From assembly GCA_023374045.1 (NCBI GenBank), contig CM041778.1, positions 402,006,438-402,070,437 of the forward strand: DNA of 64,000 nucleotides, given 5' to 3'. This DNA is from Limonium bicolor. Its lineage: Eukaryota > Streptophyta > Magnoliopsida > Caryophyllales > Plumbaginaceae. This document shows, piece by piece, positions 46,868 through 58,759 of this stretch (positions are counted from its first letter, which is position 1; the number at the start of each line of letters is the position of its first letter). The translations under genes were made by a program, and so were the position numbers. The notes under the pieces were generated by a model, which saw only the letters and a list, made by a program, of their open reading frames with translations, had not been told where the DNA came from and did no database searches.

Positions 46868-49250
46868 CCTATTTTTAACCTATAGTAACACAAGGAAAGG
46901 TTGAGATCAGGTATGGGAGTTGGTATATAGCTTTTCCGCATTCAAATTAAATTCACTACCCTTCGAAGCAAATTTTCCTCTACTTATGCCATAAAAATGC
47001 TTATTATAAAGTTTATTGCTAAAGTGTGCAAGCTTCTATATTTTTATGTTTTTGACATTTTTTGACTAAAATTGAAAGTAAAAATTGAAATTACCTAAAC
47101 TAAGGTTTCTAATGCTGAATTAGGTAAAAACAATTCAGTATGTGACCAAGGATCTAATGTCCATGACCACGAACCTGGATCGATCTACTTAAACAAAAAG
47201 TTCAAAATTTTAAAAGATGAAAACTTTTAGGTGTTCGGGGCGTGTCTGTGGACCCAAACATACCTAATTTTAAAAGTTTTTGTCTCTCGCCACCGTCTGG
47301 GGGCTGTCAGAGGCTTCGAACAGGCGTCCATGGGTGCGGACAGCCACGGACGGCGGCGTTTTTTGTGTTTTTGGTGATGTTCGGCTCAAATTTTAGGGTC
47401 AAGTAGCTTAAGAGATTCTAAATCTATTGGTTATTAAAAGTTTTTAATTTGGCATCAAATTAATGGTGAAACATAGAGAACAAGTTAAACATACTAAGAG
47501 TTGCAAAACTCGAATAAACAACACCAAAAACTCTAGTCGACTAGGAATTTACACAGAATGTAAGTGAAGATCTAAGGTTTAAGAAAACTAGGTTTCTAAC
47601 CTGTTTTAATGGCTACGGTAGTTCGTTTTTTCACAACAGAATTATTTGATTGCTTTATCGGGAGTCAATTCGGTGGGACTTCAACTTCGACTTCTAGATA
47701 ACCTTCTCTGGTGGTGGTTACCATGTTTTGATTCTGGTTTGGTGATGTTTTGATGCTTGGAAGTTTGATGGGAGGGAAATATTGTGTTTTTAAGGGCTTC
47801 AGGGTGATTTTGGTAAATTTTTGGTATTGGGGTTCGTTGAAAATGTGGGAAGTAAGGGTTTTTAACCTTGGAAGTTATTAGTTACGTTTAGGTCGTTTAA
47901 GGTGGGTCCTTTTATAGAAAAATGATTGATCAAAAGAAAAAAAGATAATTTTTTATCAAAAACATCAAGAATATTTGAATTAATTAAATAGGTAATAGGT
48001 CGATAAAAATTTGGAAAATTTAACCATAAAGGAATTTTTTAAAAATTTTAAAGTTGTAATCGGGTCATTTTGATAAATAACCGATTTAATTATATATTAC
48101 AATCTAGCATCGTTCATAATTTATAACTTATCATTGGAAATTTGAATTTTGAAATTCCAACGGAGTTATATTATTTAAAAATCTTCCTCTATCATTTGTT
48201 AAAATTTCATGACATTTTGATATGATTTAGGTATTCTCCAAAGGAGAGAGAAAATTATAATGATGTTTGATTTTATCTTTAAAATTTTGGGTCAAGGTTC
48301 CAGATGAAATTGTTAAGTTTATGGCTTTGTGTAGTCATATTAATCATGTGACAATTTTATTACAATGTTTGGTGACCTTTTCTTTCTATTTTGAGCCTAC
48401 TTCATGTGTTAATTATTAAGGAAATCAGCTTACAATATAAATTAAAAGCTATACTTCCAAAATAAAAACTATCTGAAGATTATGAAATGTTTTTCATAAT
48501 GACTATGGTGATTAAAAGTGTTTTGAGATGGAATAGTCATATAAAAATAGAAAGTCTCGAGAATGTCCTTTGAAAAACTCGACTTGGTGCATAGGGCTAT
48601 CAATCTTGACACGAACCTGAAATCTGACCTGAAACTGACACGCTAAAAGGCGGGTTTGGTTTGTAATTTTCAACCCAAAAATTTGTTTGGTTCGGGTTGG
48701 GTTGCTAAAAACTCGGGTCGGTTTTGGGTTTGAGCCACCGACCCAATTTCAACTCGTAACCCAAAAACTTTTTAATAAAGAAAAGAAAAGAAAATATGAA
48801 TTCTTATAGTTATGTGACATAATCCTAAATATATCAATCATGTTACCATTTATGTTTGATATTTTATATATTATGTTATATTGTCTTGGTGATTTTGTGT
48901 ATAATTTGTATTGATAGTACACTATTTTAAATTTTGGGTTGATTTCAAGTCAATTTCGGGTTGATTCTGGGTTGATTTTAGGGTCGATTTTGGGTTGATT
49001 TTGGGTGTCGGGTTGATTTCGGGTTGATTACGGGTCATCGGGTCGGTTTCAGGTTGACATAACATAACCCGTTTTGGTTCAAGTCGATTTCGGGTTGAGG
49101 TAAAACATGAGCAGGTCGGGGTCGGGTTGAAGTCAACCCAACCCGAAACCCAAAATTGATAACCCTATTGGTGCATTTTGACCATTTTATCTTTTCCTTT
49201 AAATATGTGCACTAGGCCCCTTCCCAAGGGTCAAATTTGTGGGTATAACA
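46868..49250 (-). mobile_element. Ty3-gypsy (Tat/Ogre-like) LTR, second copy of the 1-1524 family
   Basis: On the minus strand the LTR starts at 49250 with TGTTATACCCACAAATTTG. It is homologous to 1524-1 throughout, except for a hAT MITE at 48592-49167 that the other copy lacks. A polypurine tract (minus TGATGGGGGTAATC, plus 49251-49264) abuts the start, which marks this LTR as the 3' LTR of the element to its right. A primer-site-like word abuts the other end. Confidence 0.7.
48592..49167. mobile_element. hAT-type MITE with gggttg words
   Basis: The ends TAGGGCTATCAATCTTGAC and the inverse TAGGGTTATCAATTTTGGG are flanked by a perfect 8-bp duplication TTGGTGCA (48584-48591 and 49168-49175). 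The interior is dense in gggttgatttc / acccaaccc words. Confidence 0.9.
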
Positions 49251-49374
49251 GATTACCCCCATCAACTAGAATTTGTAATGAATGAAAAGACTAGTTGATG
49301 CTTGAGTGACATTCCAAAATTTTGCCCGACCTTGAAGTTTAATGCTCTCTCCTCAGATCTTCGCCATAAATCAC

Positions 49375-49615
49375 CTGGTTATGCCGAGCTATTCAAAGGC
49401 GCTGGCTACCTGAAGAAGACTTTTGGAACGCTCGGGCTATTCGAAGGCGCCGACTACCTTGATTGGAAGGATTTGGGTTTTGTCGAGCTATTCTAAGGTG
49501 TTGACTACCTATTATGAGGGTTGAAAGTTTTCGAGCTGTTAAGGCCCTGACTACCTATAATGTTGTCGAGCTGTTCTAAGGCGCTAACTACCTAAACAAG
49601 AAGAAAGATAATGTT
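49375..49615. repeat. Minisatellite 1 (tcgagctattctaaggcgct...gactacct)
   Basis: Five degenerate units of about 45-60 bp. It lies in the putative 3' untranslated region of the gypsy element. Confidence 0.75.
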
Positions 49616-49679
49616 TCCCAGGAACTTCTAGGGCCTGGACCTGTCCCGGTTGAAATGTGATGTGGTTTGACTGTTTCTA

Positions 49680-49985
49680 GGGACCGAAACCCATCCATGC
49701 AAAGATGAGATGACTCGGATGCTTATGGGGACCGAAGCCCGTTCATGCAAAAATGAGATGACTCGGATGCTTCTGAGGACCGAAACTCATCCATGTAAAA
49801 ATGAGATAACTCAGATGCTTCTGGGGACCAAAACTCGTCCATGCAAAAATGAGATGACTCAGATGTTGGGGACTGAAACCTGTCCATGCAAAAATGAGAC
49901 AACTTGGATGCCTAAGGGGATGAAACCCGTCCATACAAAAATTAGATGACTCTGATGCTTTTAGGGACCAAAACCCATCCAAAAC
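49680..49985. repeat. Minisatellite 2 (gatgactcggatgcttctgg...ggaccgaaac)
   Basis: Six units of about 50-57 bp containing atgcaaaaatgagatgactc. Open frames on both strands (49710-49949 plus, 49743-49982 minus) are only translations of the repeat. Confidence 0.85.
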
Positions 49986-50264
49986 GATTATGGTTGGACC
50001 TTATACGGATTTATTGCCATTGCCCCAACTGGTGTGCAGGGATAACTCTTGGTATAACTATGGGGACTTATTGTCTTCATCCACTATTTGTTGATCTCTA
50101 AACAAGCTGACATGACAAAGGAGGATTTATTGCCATCACCCGTCAACTTGGCGAGACTACACAAGGTGTCGGTAACCCGTCATGCAGATGATGTGATGAT
50201 GCAAGATGATTGATGATGCAATGTGTTTTATGATGCAATGATTTTGATGAAAGATATGACCTGG

Positions 50265-50405
50265 GTGCATCTAGGGCCGAAAACTATTTTAAAATGTGAA
50301 AATGCAAACGAAATCTGGGTGCATCTAGGGACCGGAACATATTCCAAAATGTGAAAATGTAAATGAAATATGGGTGAATCTAGGGACCGGAACCTATTCT
50401 AAAAT
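50265..50405. repeat. Minisatellite 3 (gggtgcatctagggaccgga...)
   Basis: Three units of about 60-66 bp containing ccaaaatgtgaaaatg. Confidence 0.75.
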
Positions 50406-50529
50406 TTAAATGATTGATTGTGGGTGATGCCAAACATGGCGGTGATTGGAGACTTTTGTGTTGTCCTGAAAAGATGAACATGCTCTACGAAGGAGATAAA
50501 TGATTCTTATGGTTTATGTGTGATGGTGG

Positions 50530-50790
50530 TCAGGACTTATTACGGGCCTGGGGACAGTGTGAAGGTCAGGGCTTATGACGAACCTGGGTTTTTATGAATG
50601 TCGGGGCTTATGACGAGCCTGAGATTTGTGACAGTGGTTAGGGCTTATGACTTTTCTAGAATTTGTGGTGGCTAGAGCTTATAATGAGCTTGGGGCACTT
50701 GTGGAAGTTGGGGCTTATGACGAGCATGGGGCAAAATGGTTGAGGTTAGGGCTTATAACGGGCCTAGGGTGAAATGGCGATTTTTGTGGA
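50530..50790. repeat. Minisatellite 4 (cagggcttatgacgagcctggg...)
   Basis: Six degenerate units of about 35-55 bp with the word gggcttatgacgagcctg. Confidence 0.75.
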
Positions 50791-50799
50791 GTTAGGGGT

Positions 50800-52310
50800 G
50801 CTTAAGTCTTATGTTGGGCTTAAGCTTCAAGTTCCTTTGATATTGGTGCTGCCAACAATTTCCCCTAGTATTTCTTTGGGCAATCTGAGCTAGAGATTAT
50901 GGCGATCGATCGGAACGATCGATTGCCCCCAATATTTTTTTTATTAAACGTATGAACAAGTATTATCCTTACAAGGTTAAGGCTTACGTTTTTGATGTGG
51001 TGCTTTCCTACCTACACTCGATGTGTTTGGTGTTTACACTTGTTTGTTTCTTACAGTCATAACTTGTAGACCATTGAATTTTACATTTGATGGATCTACG
51101 CGTTCGATATGTTACTTTCACTTTATTAGATACATAACTATCATGTCGGAAGTCTTTAAGGCTTATAACGGGGCCATGGGGTGTAATGAAAGACAACAGG
51201 ACCATGAAGGGATTTTGGGTGCGTGGAGCTTAGGGGTGACCAAAGCTGCAACTTGCGCCTTCTCTCAGATTTGTCTTCCTTGTCTTGAAGTCGTCTTGCT
51301 ACTTGGTGTTCACTTTGCTTTTGAGCTTCGGGCTTTGAACTTTTGGAGTCGCTTTTACAACATTTTTGTTGATGTTTGAATTTTTTAAGGCTTTTCAGAT
51401 TTGCCTTTTTTCGGGGTTCTTGTGTCTCCCGACTTTTGAGTTCTCAGAGTTGTTTTGATGTGAGCTCTTTGATCCTGGATCACTTTTTGGGACCCTTCGT
51501 AGATCTTTTCGTCATTCTTGTTGCAGTGTTGCTTCTTCTGCACTGGTGTAGACGTCATCCACGAATCTGAATCATCGCTTCCTTTGGTCATCGGGTCGGA
51601 TATTCATCACAGGTTGACATGTTTTGTGGAGCTTAATGTTTAGAAAAGAAGACATGTACGAAAGGCTCAGCGGGGGTGCCTAGGGTTTATTATCAGGGTT
51701 TTACAAGTTTTTTGGTTGTGTGGTGGTATATCTAGGTGCTTCGTCAGTCCTAATAGTCATGTATCAACTATCGTTACTTTACACAGGTCTAAGAATAAAT
51801 CTACAAATTATCTCCTTCGGTCGGAGTTATACCTTTTACCTCACCTTTGTATGTGGCCTTGCCGAAGTTGTGTAAAAATGGCACGCTCATTTACTCATGG
51901 GTTTTCTGCTCAAGATGCTCTCATAAATTTTTCACTCAGTGATTTGCTCACATGTTTAAATAAGGTTTTAAAGTTAACGAACCTAAACTCGGACTGCCCC
52001 CAGTATCAATTTGGGGTTTTGGTGAACTTTTGAGTGATCGAGTGCTTGAAACTGTTTGATTGGCTATTTTGGGTGACTTGTGGTTTTCTTTTGTTAGAGC
52101 ATGTTTTACTTTTAGCAACAAGTAGCAAGTCTTGTAATCAAAAATATTTAAAGATTCAAACGAGACATGCAATTCAAGAGGAAGCACAAAAGTACATGAA
52201 TTTTAAAGAGTATTCAACAATACAAAGATAGAAAAAAAAATCTCAAATGTCATGAAATTCATGAAGTTTAAACATGAAACCTAGAGTGATGATAAGAAAA
52301 CATGAAATCT
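50800..52310. other. Interior of the gypsy element without recognised domains
   Basis: I find no reverse transcriptase, integrase, protease or gag motif on either strand. Small open frames (for example 51023-51379 plus and 51385-51591 minus) have no recognised family. The absence of gag-pol suggests an internal deletion or a non-autonomous element. Confidence 0.5.
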
Positions 52311-52316
52311 CTGCCA

Positions 52317-53239
52317 CTACTGCCCGGAAGGAGGAGGTAGTGGGAAGATCGAGTACATGTATGACATAAACGTGTCCATGTAGTCATCCATGTGCCTGCC
52401 TGCACTCCTTGCGAATCTGTCTACGCTCCATATGACTCTAGGTGATGTGTAGGGACTGAATATCTCTCTATAGAGTCTCGAGCGTGAATGGATGAAGTGA
52501 ACGAGCTGGTAGCGCATAGTAAGAAGAAAGAGGTATGGGATACCCGGGGTCCTCGCCAATGGCACCTGATCCCTCTCCGCGGTAGACATCATGCCCTCTG
52601 ACGGGACACCACCCTGTGGGTCATCACCGGGGCCTGTTGCCTAATGTCCTCGTCTAGCGATCTGATCATATCCATGGAATGTGAAGAGTAAAGAGGCTCC
52701 CAAACATCATTGGCTATCGAGACGCTCATACACTTGCACATCCACTGGATGAAATTGGGGTAGACTAAAGCATGACAACTGGCCTGATGCGTCGTCAGCA
52801 AATGGTCCTCATCAAAAAGGACAACAGGATAAGCTCATCGTTAAAGGATGGTGGCTGCTGGATGTAGCGTATAAAAAAGGAGTACTGGGAGGACACGTCG
52901 TCGTGCCTTCGGGAGTACATTTCGGGATAAGATTTCAAGGAGAACCCTATCAAGCGTTGTAGGAAGTGTAGAGGGGAGGATGATCTGCTTCTTTGGTTGA
53001 TCTTTCTTTGACGTGCAGACTCACTCCGACAATGTATAATGTAGGAGGTAATCCTGGCACGCTTGTCCCTCAACCACGGTCATCCACTCTAAACCCCTAT
53101 GCTCGGGATCACTAAGGGGAAACCCTAAGAAGTTCACAAAATCATTCAAACCTACGGTGATTAACTCACCACACATAATGGATGTCACAAACATATTCTC
53201 GTTTTGATCCAAGTTGGTGTAGAATTCAATCACCAACTC
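52317..53239 (-). pseudogene. Gypsy-element ORF1 relic (putative plant transposon protein, PF20167-like), truncated
   Basis: Four overlapping open segments on the minus strand read, in order, ELVIEFYTNLDQNENMFVTS / DFVNFLGFPLSDPEH, SSSPLHFLQRLIGFSLKSYP / MYSRRHDDVSSQYSFFI, HALVYPNFIQWMCKCMSV and a Ser/Arg-rich end. This is the layout of the ORF1-type protein found beside gag in Tat/Athila elements. Its homologue in the next element is at 58760-60609 (DLVREFYANAE...). The N-terminus is cut at 53239 by the LTR inserted at 53240. Several frame changes make it a relic. Confidence 0.7.
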
Positions 53240-55980
53240 TGTAACACCCCAACTCTTAATACGCAATTAACGATAATTAATGACGCCATACATAAATGAA
53301 ATCGTAGTGGAAAAATAAACCAAATCCCAGTGTTACAGTCGTTAGTCACCCACATGACTAACAAGACCTTTCCAAATCCACTGTAACGGTCTGATCAACT
53401 AAAACTTAAACCAACTTAAACTCCAAAACAAATACTATACATTCCGAGTTTTACTATACCAAATCCATAATACAATTCTGTTTTTGTCTTAATCACAAAG
53501 TACATACAAGTGTACAAGTTCTAACAGAGGTATATATTTTTTTGATTGGTACAACAGTGGGTGAGTTTTGAACCCAGGACCTTTTTTCTAACCGAGGTAT
53601 ATAAACAAACTAAAAGTACACCCGGTCCAAAATCTACCATGCCTACTCTCGGTCGGGTCATAACTCCATCAAGTACCTAAAATAATCTTCAAACGGGCTC
53701 AGCACAATTGCTGAGTAGGAAAACGTGTAGCCCACAAGCTACCGGGCCACACACGACTACTTAGTCATTAACATGCGGTTAATTATTACAACAATATAAA
53801 TGAAATCTGTAAACACGCAACATGCAACATATAATGCAAACATCCACTCGGACAAATCAATATAACCCAACAGAAACAAGATGTTGGTATATCGAGTCAG
53901 TGTTAAGTTCCTTCCTAGTCCTTGAGATCATTTTAGAATCTCGTTATTGGCCTTAACTTACTAATCATGGACAATCCGCACAATGGGATCACCACTTTCT
54001 TAGTTAATATCTTAGCTTATCTCGGGTATGTTTAAACCCTGTTAGAAGAGTGATGAAACTCTCTAATAAACCACTGTCATTGTGACGTATATTGAGTCGG
54101 GTATGAATAAACCCTTTAGACGAGATTAGGACTCTCGTATATATATAATCGGGTACGTTTAAACCCAAAGGTGAGTATAATAAACTCCCTTAACCATCAT
54201 CGAGACCGATGTATATTTAATCGAGTACATTTAAACTCGGTGGGCGAGTATACAACTTCCCCCACAACCACCATCAATGAAAGGCGTATATTTAAAATGG
54301 AAGTCGATCTGATACAGATAACGACCTCCTAAACTCAGCATGCATGGCACATAACTTCCTGAACTTTTCACTCTCCCCCCGTAACACAAACCCGTTAGAA
54401 GTTTCAACGGAACAATCGTCCTACTCCTAGAGTGATAAGTCGAAACACCACTAATCCAGATGTTGATTGTATATTGAAGGGAAGTTAGTGAGAAACTTGT
54501 GTACAAGTCCTTGTTACGTAAATACGAAACTCATAATTCTCTTGGAACTTTACTTGTTACCGCATGTACCGTATGTGCGGTACATGTCTATTCTAATGCT
54601 TATAGTTATCCGTTCACAACATAGAAGTTCCAGTTAGGCACGAACAATGATACGTAAAAACACAAACAACATATTCCAAGCAATTAACCGAGTGCAAGAA
54701 ATTCATACCGTACACCGAAGACGATACCCGTCTAGTCTCAGTCGATGTCTCGTCTATCACACTCCTACAATTCGATTAACCGAGTGCGTTAACTACTAAC
54801 CACTCCCGTATGACGTTTACTCGTATTAGTAAAACGTCTTAATATTTCATGTGAGTTACAAAATTATCTTTTAATCTTTATTAACTCTTTTATTCTTTAA
54901 TCATGTTACACTTAAGCTATTGTTTTATGTACCTTAATCCATAAAATTATAATATTCATGATTTATAACCTTATGTTATGAGTATACCTCCTTAAAATTT
55001 CCTTTCACTCATTCCACCAACTTATATATATAGTAACTTATACAATAATCTCTTTATTATTGTATGCTATTATAATTATTATCATTATATATAGCAGTAA
55101 GCCCCTTTGTACACATGTTATATATATATATATATTCATTTATATATTTATAGGCTTTTCATATCCCCAAAATACCATATATTATGTTCATATATATAAT
55201 GTAACCCTGTATATATGCCTATACTTATATCATGTGTATTATATACTTTCATTCCTCATAATGACATAACAACTTTGCTATATCCTTAGTAATCCTCAAT
55301 TGGTCACGCATTGCTTAAGTATTCTCCCAATACTGTTGTTTCTTACAACATGACCCCAAATGTTATAAAATGTTTACAAATAAATTCCTTATGCTCGTAT
55401 AACCTATAGTTTCATCCCTTAATTATGTATACCAAAATTTCACTTCTAACTTCTTCCAAACACCAAACAGATGCTAAATTGTTCCCATTTCAGATTCCAG
55501 CCCATAACTTTTGGTAATTACACATTAGCCCCAATAATTTTCATAACCTTACAATTTACCACTAATTACATTTTATCATATAGTTTTATTTCTTACTTTA
55601 CTAAACTCCAAATTTCCCCTTATAATTTCGATAATTGCAAACAGACCACAATCTTAATTTTTGGTTTACATACTTTCCTTTGTTTATGTTTTGACCCCAT
55701 AACTTTTACAACTTTACAACTATGTTATATTTCTTATTTGTAACCTATACTTTTTAGTCTTTAATCCGAAACTCATCCCCCTAATTTCTGAAAATTCCCT
55801 ACAGACCCCATGCCATTTGGTTTGATGCACATCTTTCCTTAATTACAATTCCACCCACATATTTTATAATCTTTATATTTTACCCCTTATTTAGTCATTC
55901 TTCATTTTAATTATCACTTTAATCAATTCAAATCTTCCGCTAAAGTTCCAAAAATTACACCCCAACCCCCAGTGCTAACA
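53240..55980 (+). mobile_element. Long Ty3-gypsy LTR, forward, inserted into the ORF1 relic
   Basis: The LTR starts with TGTAACACCCCAAC at 53240, preceded by AACTC (a possible 5-bp target site), and aligns with the minus-strand LTR at 4476-1609 through the 'cacatgactaacaag', 'aagctaccgggcc' and 'agtctcagtcg'-type blocks. I place the end at CTAACA (55980). The length (about 2.7 kb) agrees with the other copy. No matching AACTC follows, so it is either one LTR of a larger element or the end is misplaced. The interior is AT-rich in its second half (54840-55980), and small open frames there are chance. Confidence 0.65.
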
Positions 55981-56329
55981 TGATATTTGTAGGGAAAAAT
56001 TATGTACAAAAATCAATAAAATGATAAAAGAATCCTACAGCTCTAATACGAGTAGCAAAAATTCCCGGTCGGAATATAGTGTAAGTAAATTACGACCAAG
56101 AGTATCAAACCCAAGGGACTTAGTAGAAAATTAGTCATAATCCTAGTAATTACCTAAATCTAATAAGGGGGAAAATTGAACATTGATTCAAATTAAGGAA
56201 ACTACCTAAAAATCTAACTAAATGGTTAATTATAGCGAACTACTCCTTGATTCGGAACAATAACCCACATAAGAACAAGTATGATCACTAATTTAAATTG
56301 ACAAGTCTTGAACTAACCAATTTCTGAGC

Positions 56330-57300
56330 ATGCCGGATGACATGCCGGACATAGGATGCATGACACATTCAAGAACCTTAAATGTGCCGAACACTAGATA
56401 CCCGACAATGGATCCGGCAGGACCAAAAGTTCAACATTATTTTCTAGTTTCGAATCCGAAACACACACTCACTATCTATTATCGACTCCAGCAAATTTTA
56501 TGCCAATAAGCAAACTAGACAGTGGAGAATAAAATGGTCAATTCCAAATCTCATTTATCATCTTCTAATGTATAGAAGATAAAGGTAAAGATTCCTTAGA
56601 AATTCTCAACCTATTCTGCCATTGTTTTGATTGATAAAAGAAGAATTTTGAAGTTAAGAAGATAAGTAGAGAACTTAATATACTTTGCATCAAGGACAAA
56701 AATCTAAGTTGATACTTGTAACTTTATTAAGTGATCAACATTGTTTTACAAGGACCATCATTTCTAACCAAGGAATACAAAGAAATCCTACTATCTCATC
56801 TACACAAATTGCAAGAAGAAATACAGGAGGAGAAGGGAATTGGTCTTAGCCTTAACCCGATGGAGATTTCTTCTTCTTCTTGGTGGAGACTTGCAGGACT
56901 TCCTTGGCAGCAATAGAACCGAATTCGTGGAGTATGGATGTGTAAAAGTGGAATGAATGTGATGGTTTGAAATGTAGACTCTCGGCTTATTTATAAGCCT
57001 CAAAATTCTTCTTGTGCCAGGATTCATGCCGGATCAGTTGTATCCGGCACCACGTGTTTATAATGGTCCATTGAACCGCCAAATCCCGTGAAACGATGCT
57101 TGAGCCAGACAGAAAAAATCCGGCACCATATCTGGCCTCAGTCAGTTGGGTAACGGTCATTAACTGCCATCTTTTGATGAATCATAGCAACGTCTCACTT
57201 GGTACCGGCTAGGGAATTCCCAGCACTGTGTCCAACATTACCTCTATTCTGCTCCATACTCTTGCTGTGAGTTGAACTTACAGCATCAAGCCCGGCATTA
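56330..57300. repeat. Scattered GCCGGA / TCCGGC words, left side of the third element
   Basis: Words such as tgccggatgacatgccgga near 56332 and atgccggatcagttgtatccggcacc near 57026 form short inverted pairs. The same vocabulary recurs at 60830-61440. Confidence 0.55.
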
Positions 57301-57479
57301 CTTCGATCCTTTTATTAGAATTTGATTCCTTGCACAAAAATACAACAAACATAAGTCCGATCTTATAAAATGAACTTTATATGTAATATGATATAAATAC
57401 TAGTTATTTCATACTTATTTTGACTAACAATCTTATAATTCTAGTTTATAAAATATTGTAAGTCTGAGGCTTATCAAAG

Positions 57480-58755
57480 CCCTACACTTACCTTTAGCTA
57501 GTCCTCGAGCAAAACTTAATCAAAAATGAATAACTGCTTATGCACAAAACGGATAACCTTAATAATGACAACTAGATAAATCTTCCCTAACTAACTGACT
57601 CTAATTCACAAGCATCACTTAATCTTTCTTATTCTAGCAAAAACATACTAATGGGTATAAAATAAAATATTCAATTTCAAAAACCAATCAAAAACTCTTG
57701 GACTATTTTTGTATAAGGGATTTTGTAGTCTCTCCTTTTTCTGGTTTCCATAAATCAGCCCAATTTTTCAAGGGTTTCTGAATATGGCCAAGACTCTTAT
57801 TGATGGTTTACATGATTCAGCCCTATTTTTCAAGGGATTCTGAATCTGGCCATGAATTTTTTATTTAGAAAGGGAAATTTAGGAGAAAAACAAAAGAAAA
57901 AATTCTCAAGTGTTTTTTTATTATGAGGTAATTTTTGCAACCTCATAGAATATAATGCTTCTCTTCTTTTTTTTTAAAAAGATTCTTATTTTGCTTTTCT
58001 TCTTTTTTTCGTATACTTTTTCCCTTTTTTCTTTTCTTTTCTTTTTCCATACACAATCCCTACTTAAGATATTCACCTAAAAGAATTTTCACCATTTCGA
58101 AAAGAGAAAAGAAAATATTACCCAGAAGTAAATCAGAGGAAAAAAAGTAGAAGTAAGGTCACATACTTATGTGCTAAATAATAAAGAGAGTCATGAAGTT
58201 AAAATAGAAATCTAAAAGTCGCTAGAAAGCTTACCTCTTGAGAGAACAATCACTTATCCTTCCCTAATCTCACTATATTAGAGACACACAAAAAGCTTAG
58301 TAAAACATTGATAAGACTTCAACTTATTATATTAAATATGATACTACTACTATTATTTTTTCATTTTTCTTATATTTTTTTGAAGGGGGACCCCTGCCCT
58401 ACACTTGGCAGGAACACTGACCCCAGTGTTTAAAGAGAAAGAAATAAGTGGACAAGGAATTGAAAGAAAATTGAAAGAACAATGCATTGAACAAGAATAA
58501 AATACTCCCCGTATAATGAAAAACCAGGGTAGAATGCCCTACACTAGTGATGAGCCAAGGATTGGAGCTGTTCACAGCAAAATTCAACAACAATAAGGTC
58601 AAATGAAACCAAGAACTCATAAAAGTGCCAAACTTCCAAAATACAAGGAAAAAAGAAGGTAATTATCCAACAAGCATACATTAACAATAAAAAGAAGAAG
58701 AAAACAGAATAAAAAAAAGAAATGACAGTAAAATAAGATAAAGAAAGAGATAGAA
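57480..58755. other. AT-rich stretch downstream of ORF1 in the third element
   Basis: Non-coding. It contains a duplicated phrase of about 80 bp (near 57740 and 57820: ttcagccctatttttcaagg then 'gaatctggcca') and long T/C runs at 57960-58050. The polypurine-like AG runs near 58680-58760 directly follow the ORF1 stop. Confidence 0.45.
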
Positions 58756-58759
58756 AGAA

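Noticed and set aside
49710..49982. 79-residue open frames on plus and minus strands
   Set aside because: Both are translations of minisatellite 2; the periodic peptides follow the 50-57-bp unit.
51023..51591. Open frames of 64-118 residues in the gypsy interior
   Set aside because: No family motif is seen, frames overlap on both strands, and the region is within a decayed element.
55060..55743. Open frames rich in Ile, Tyr and Phe
   Set aside because: They arise from tata- and ttt-rich LTR sequence; not genes.
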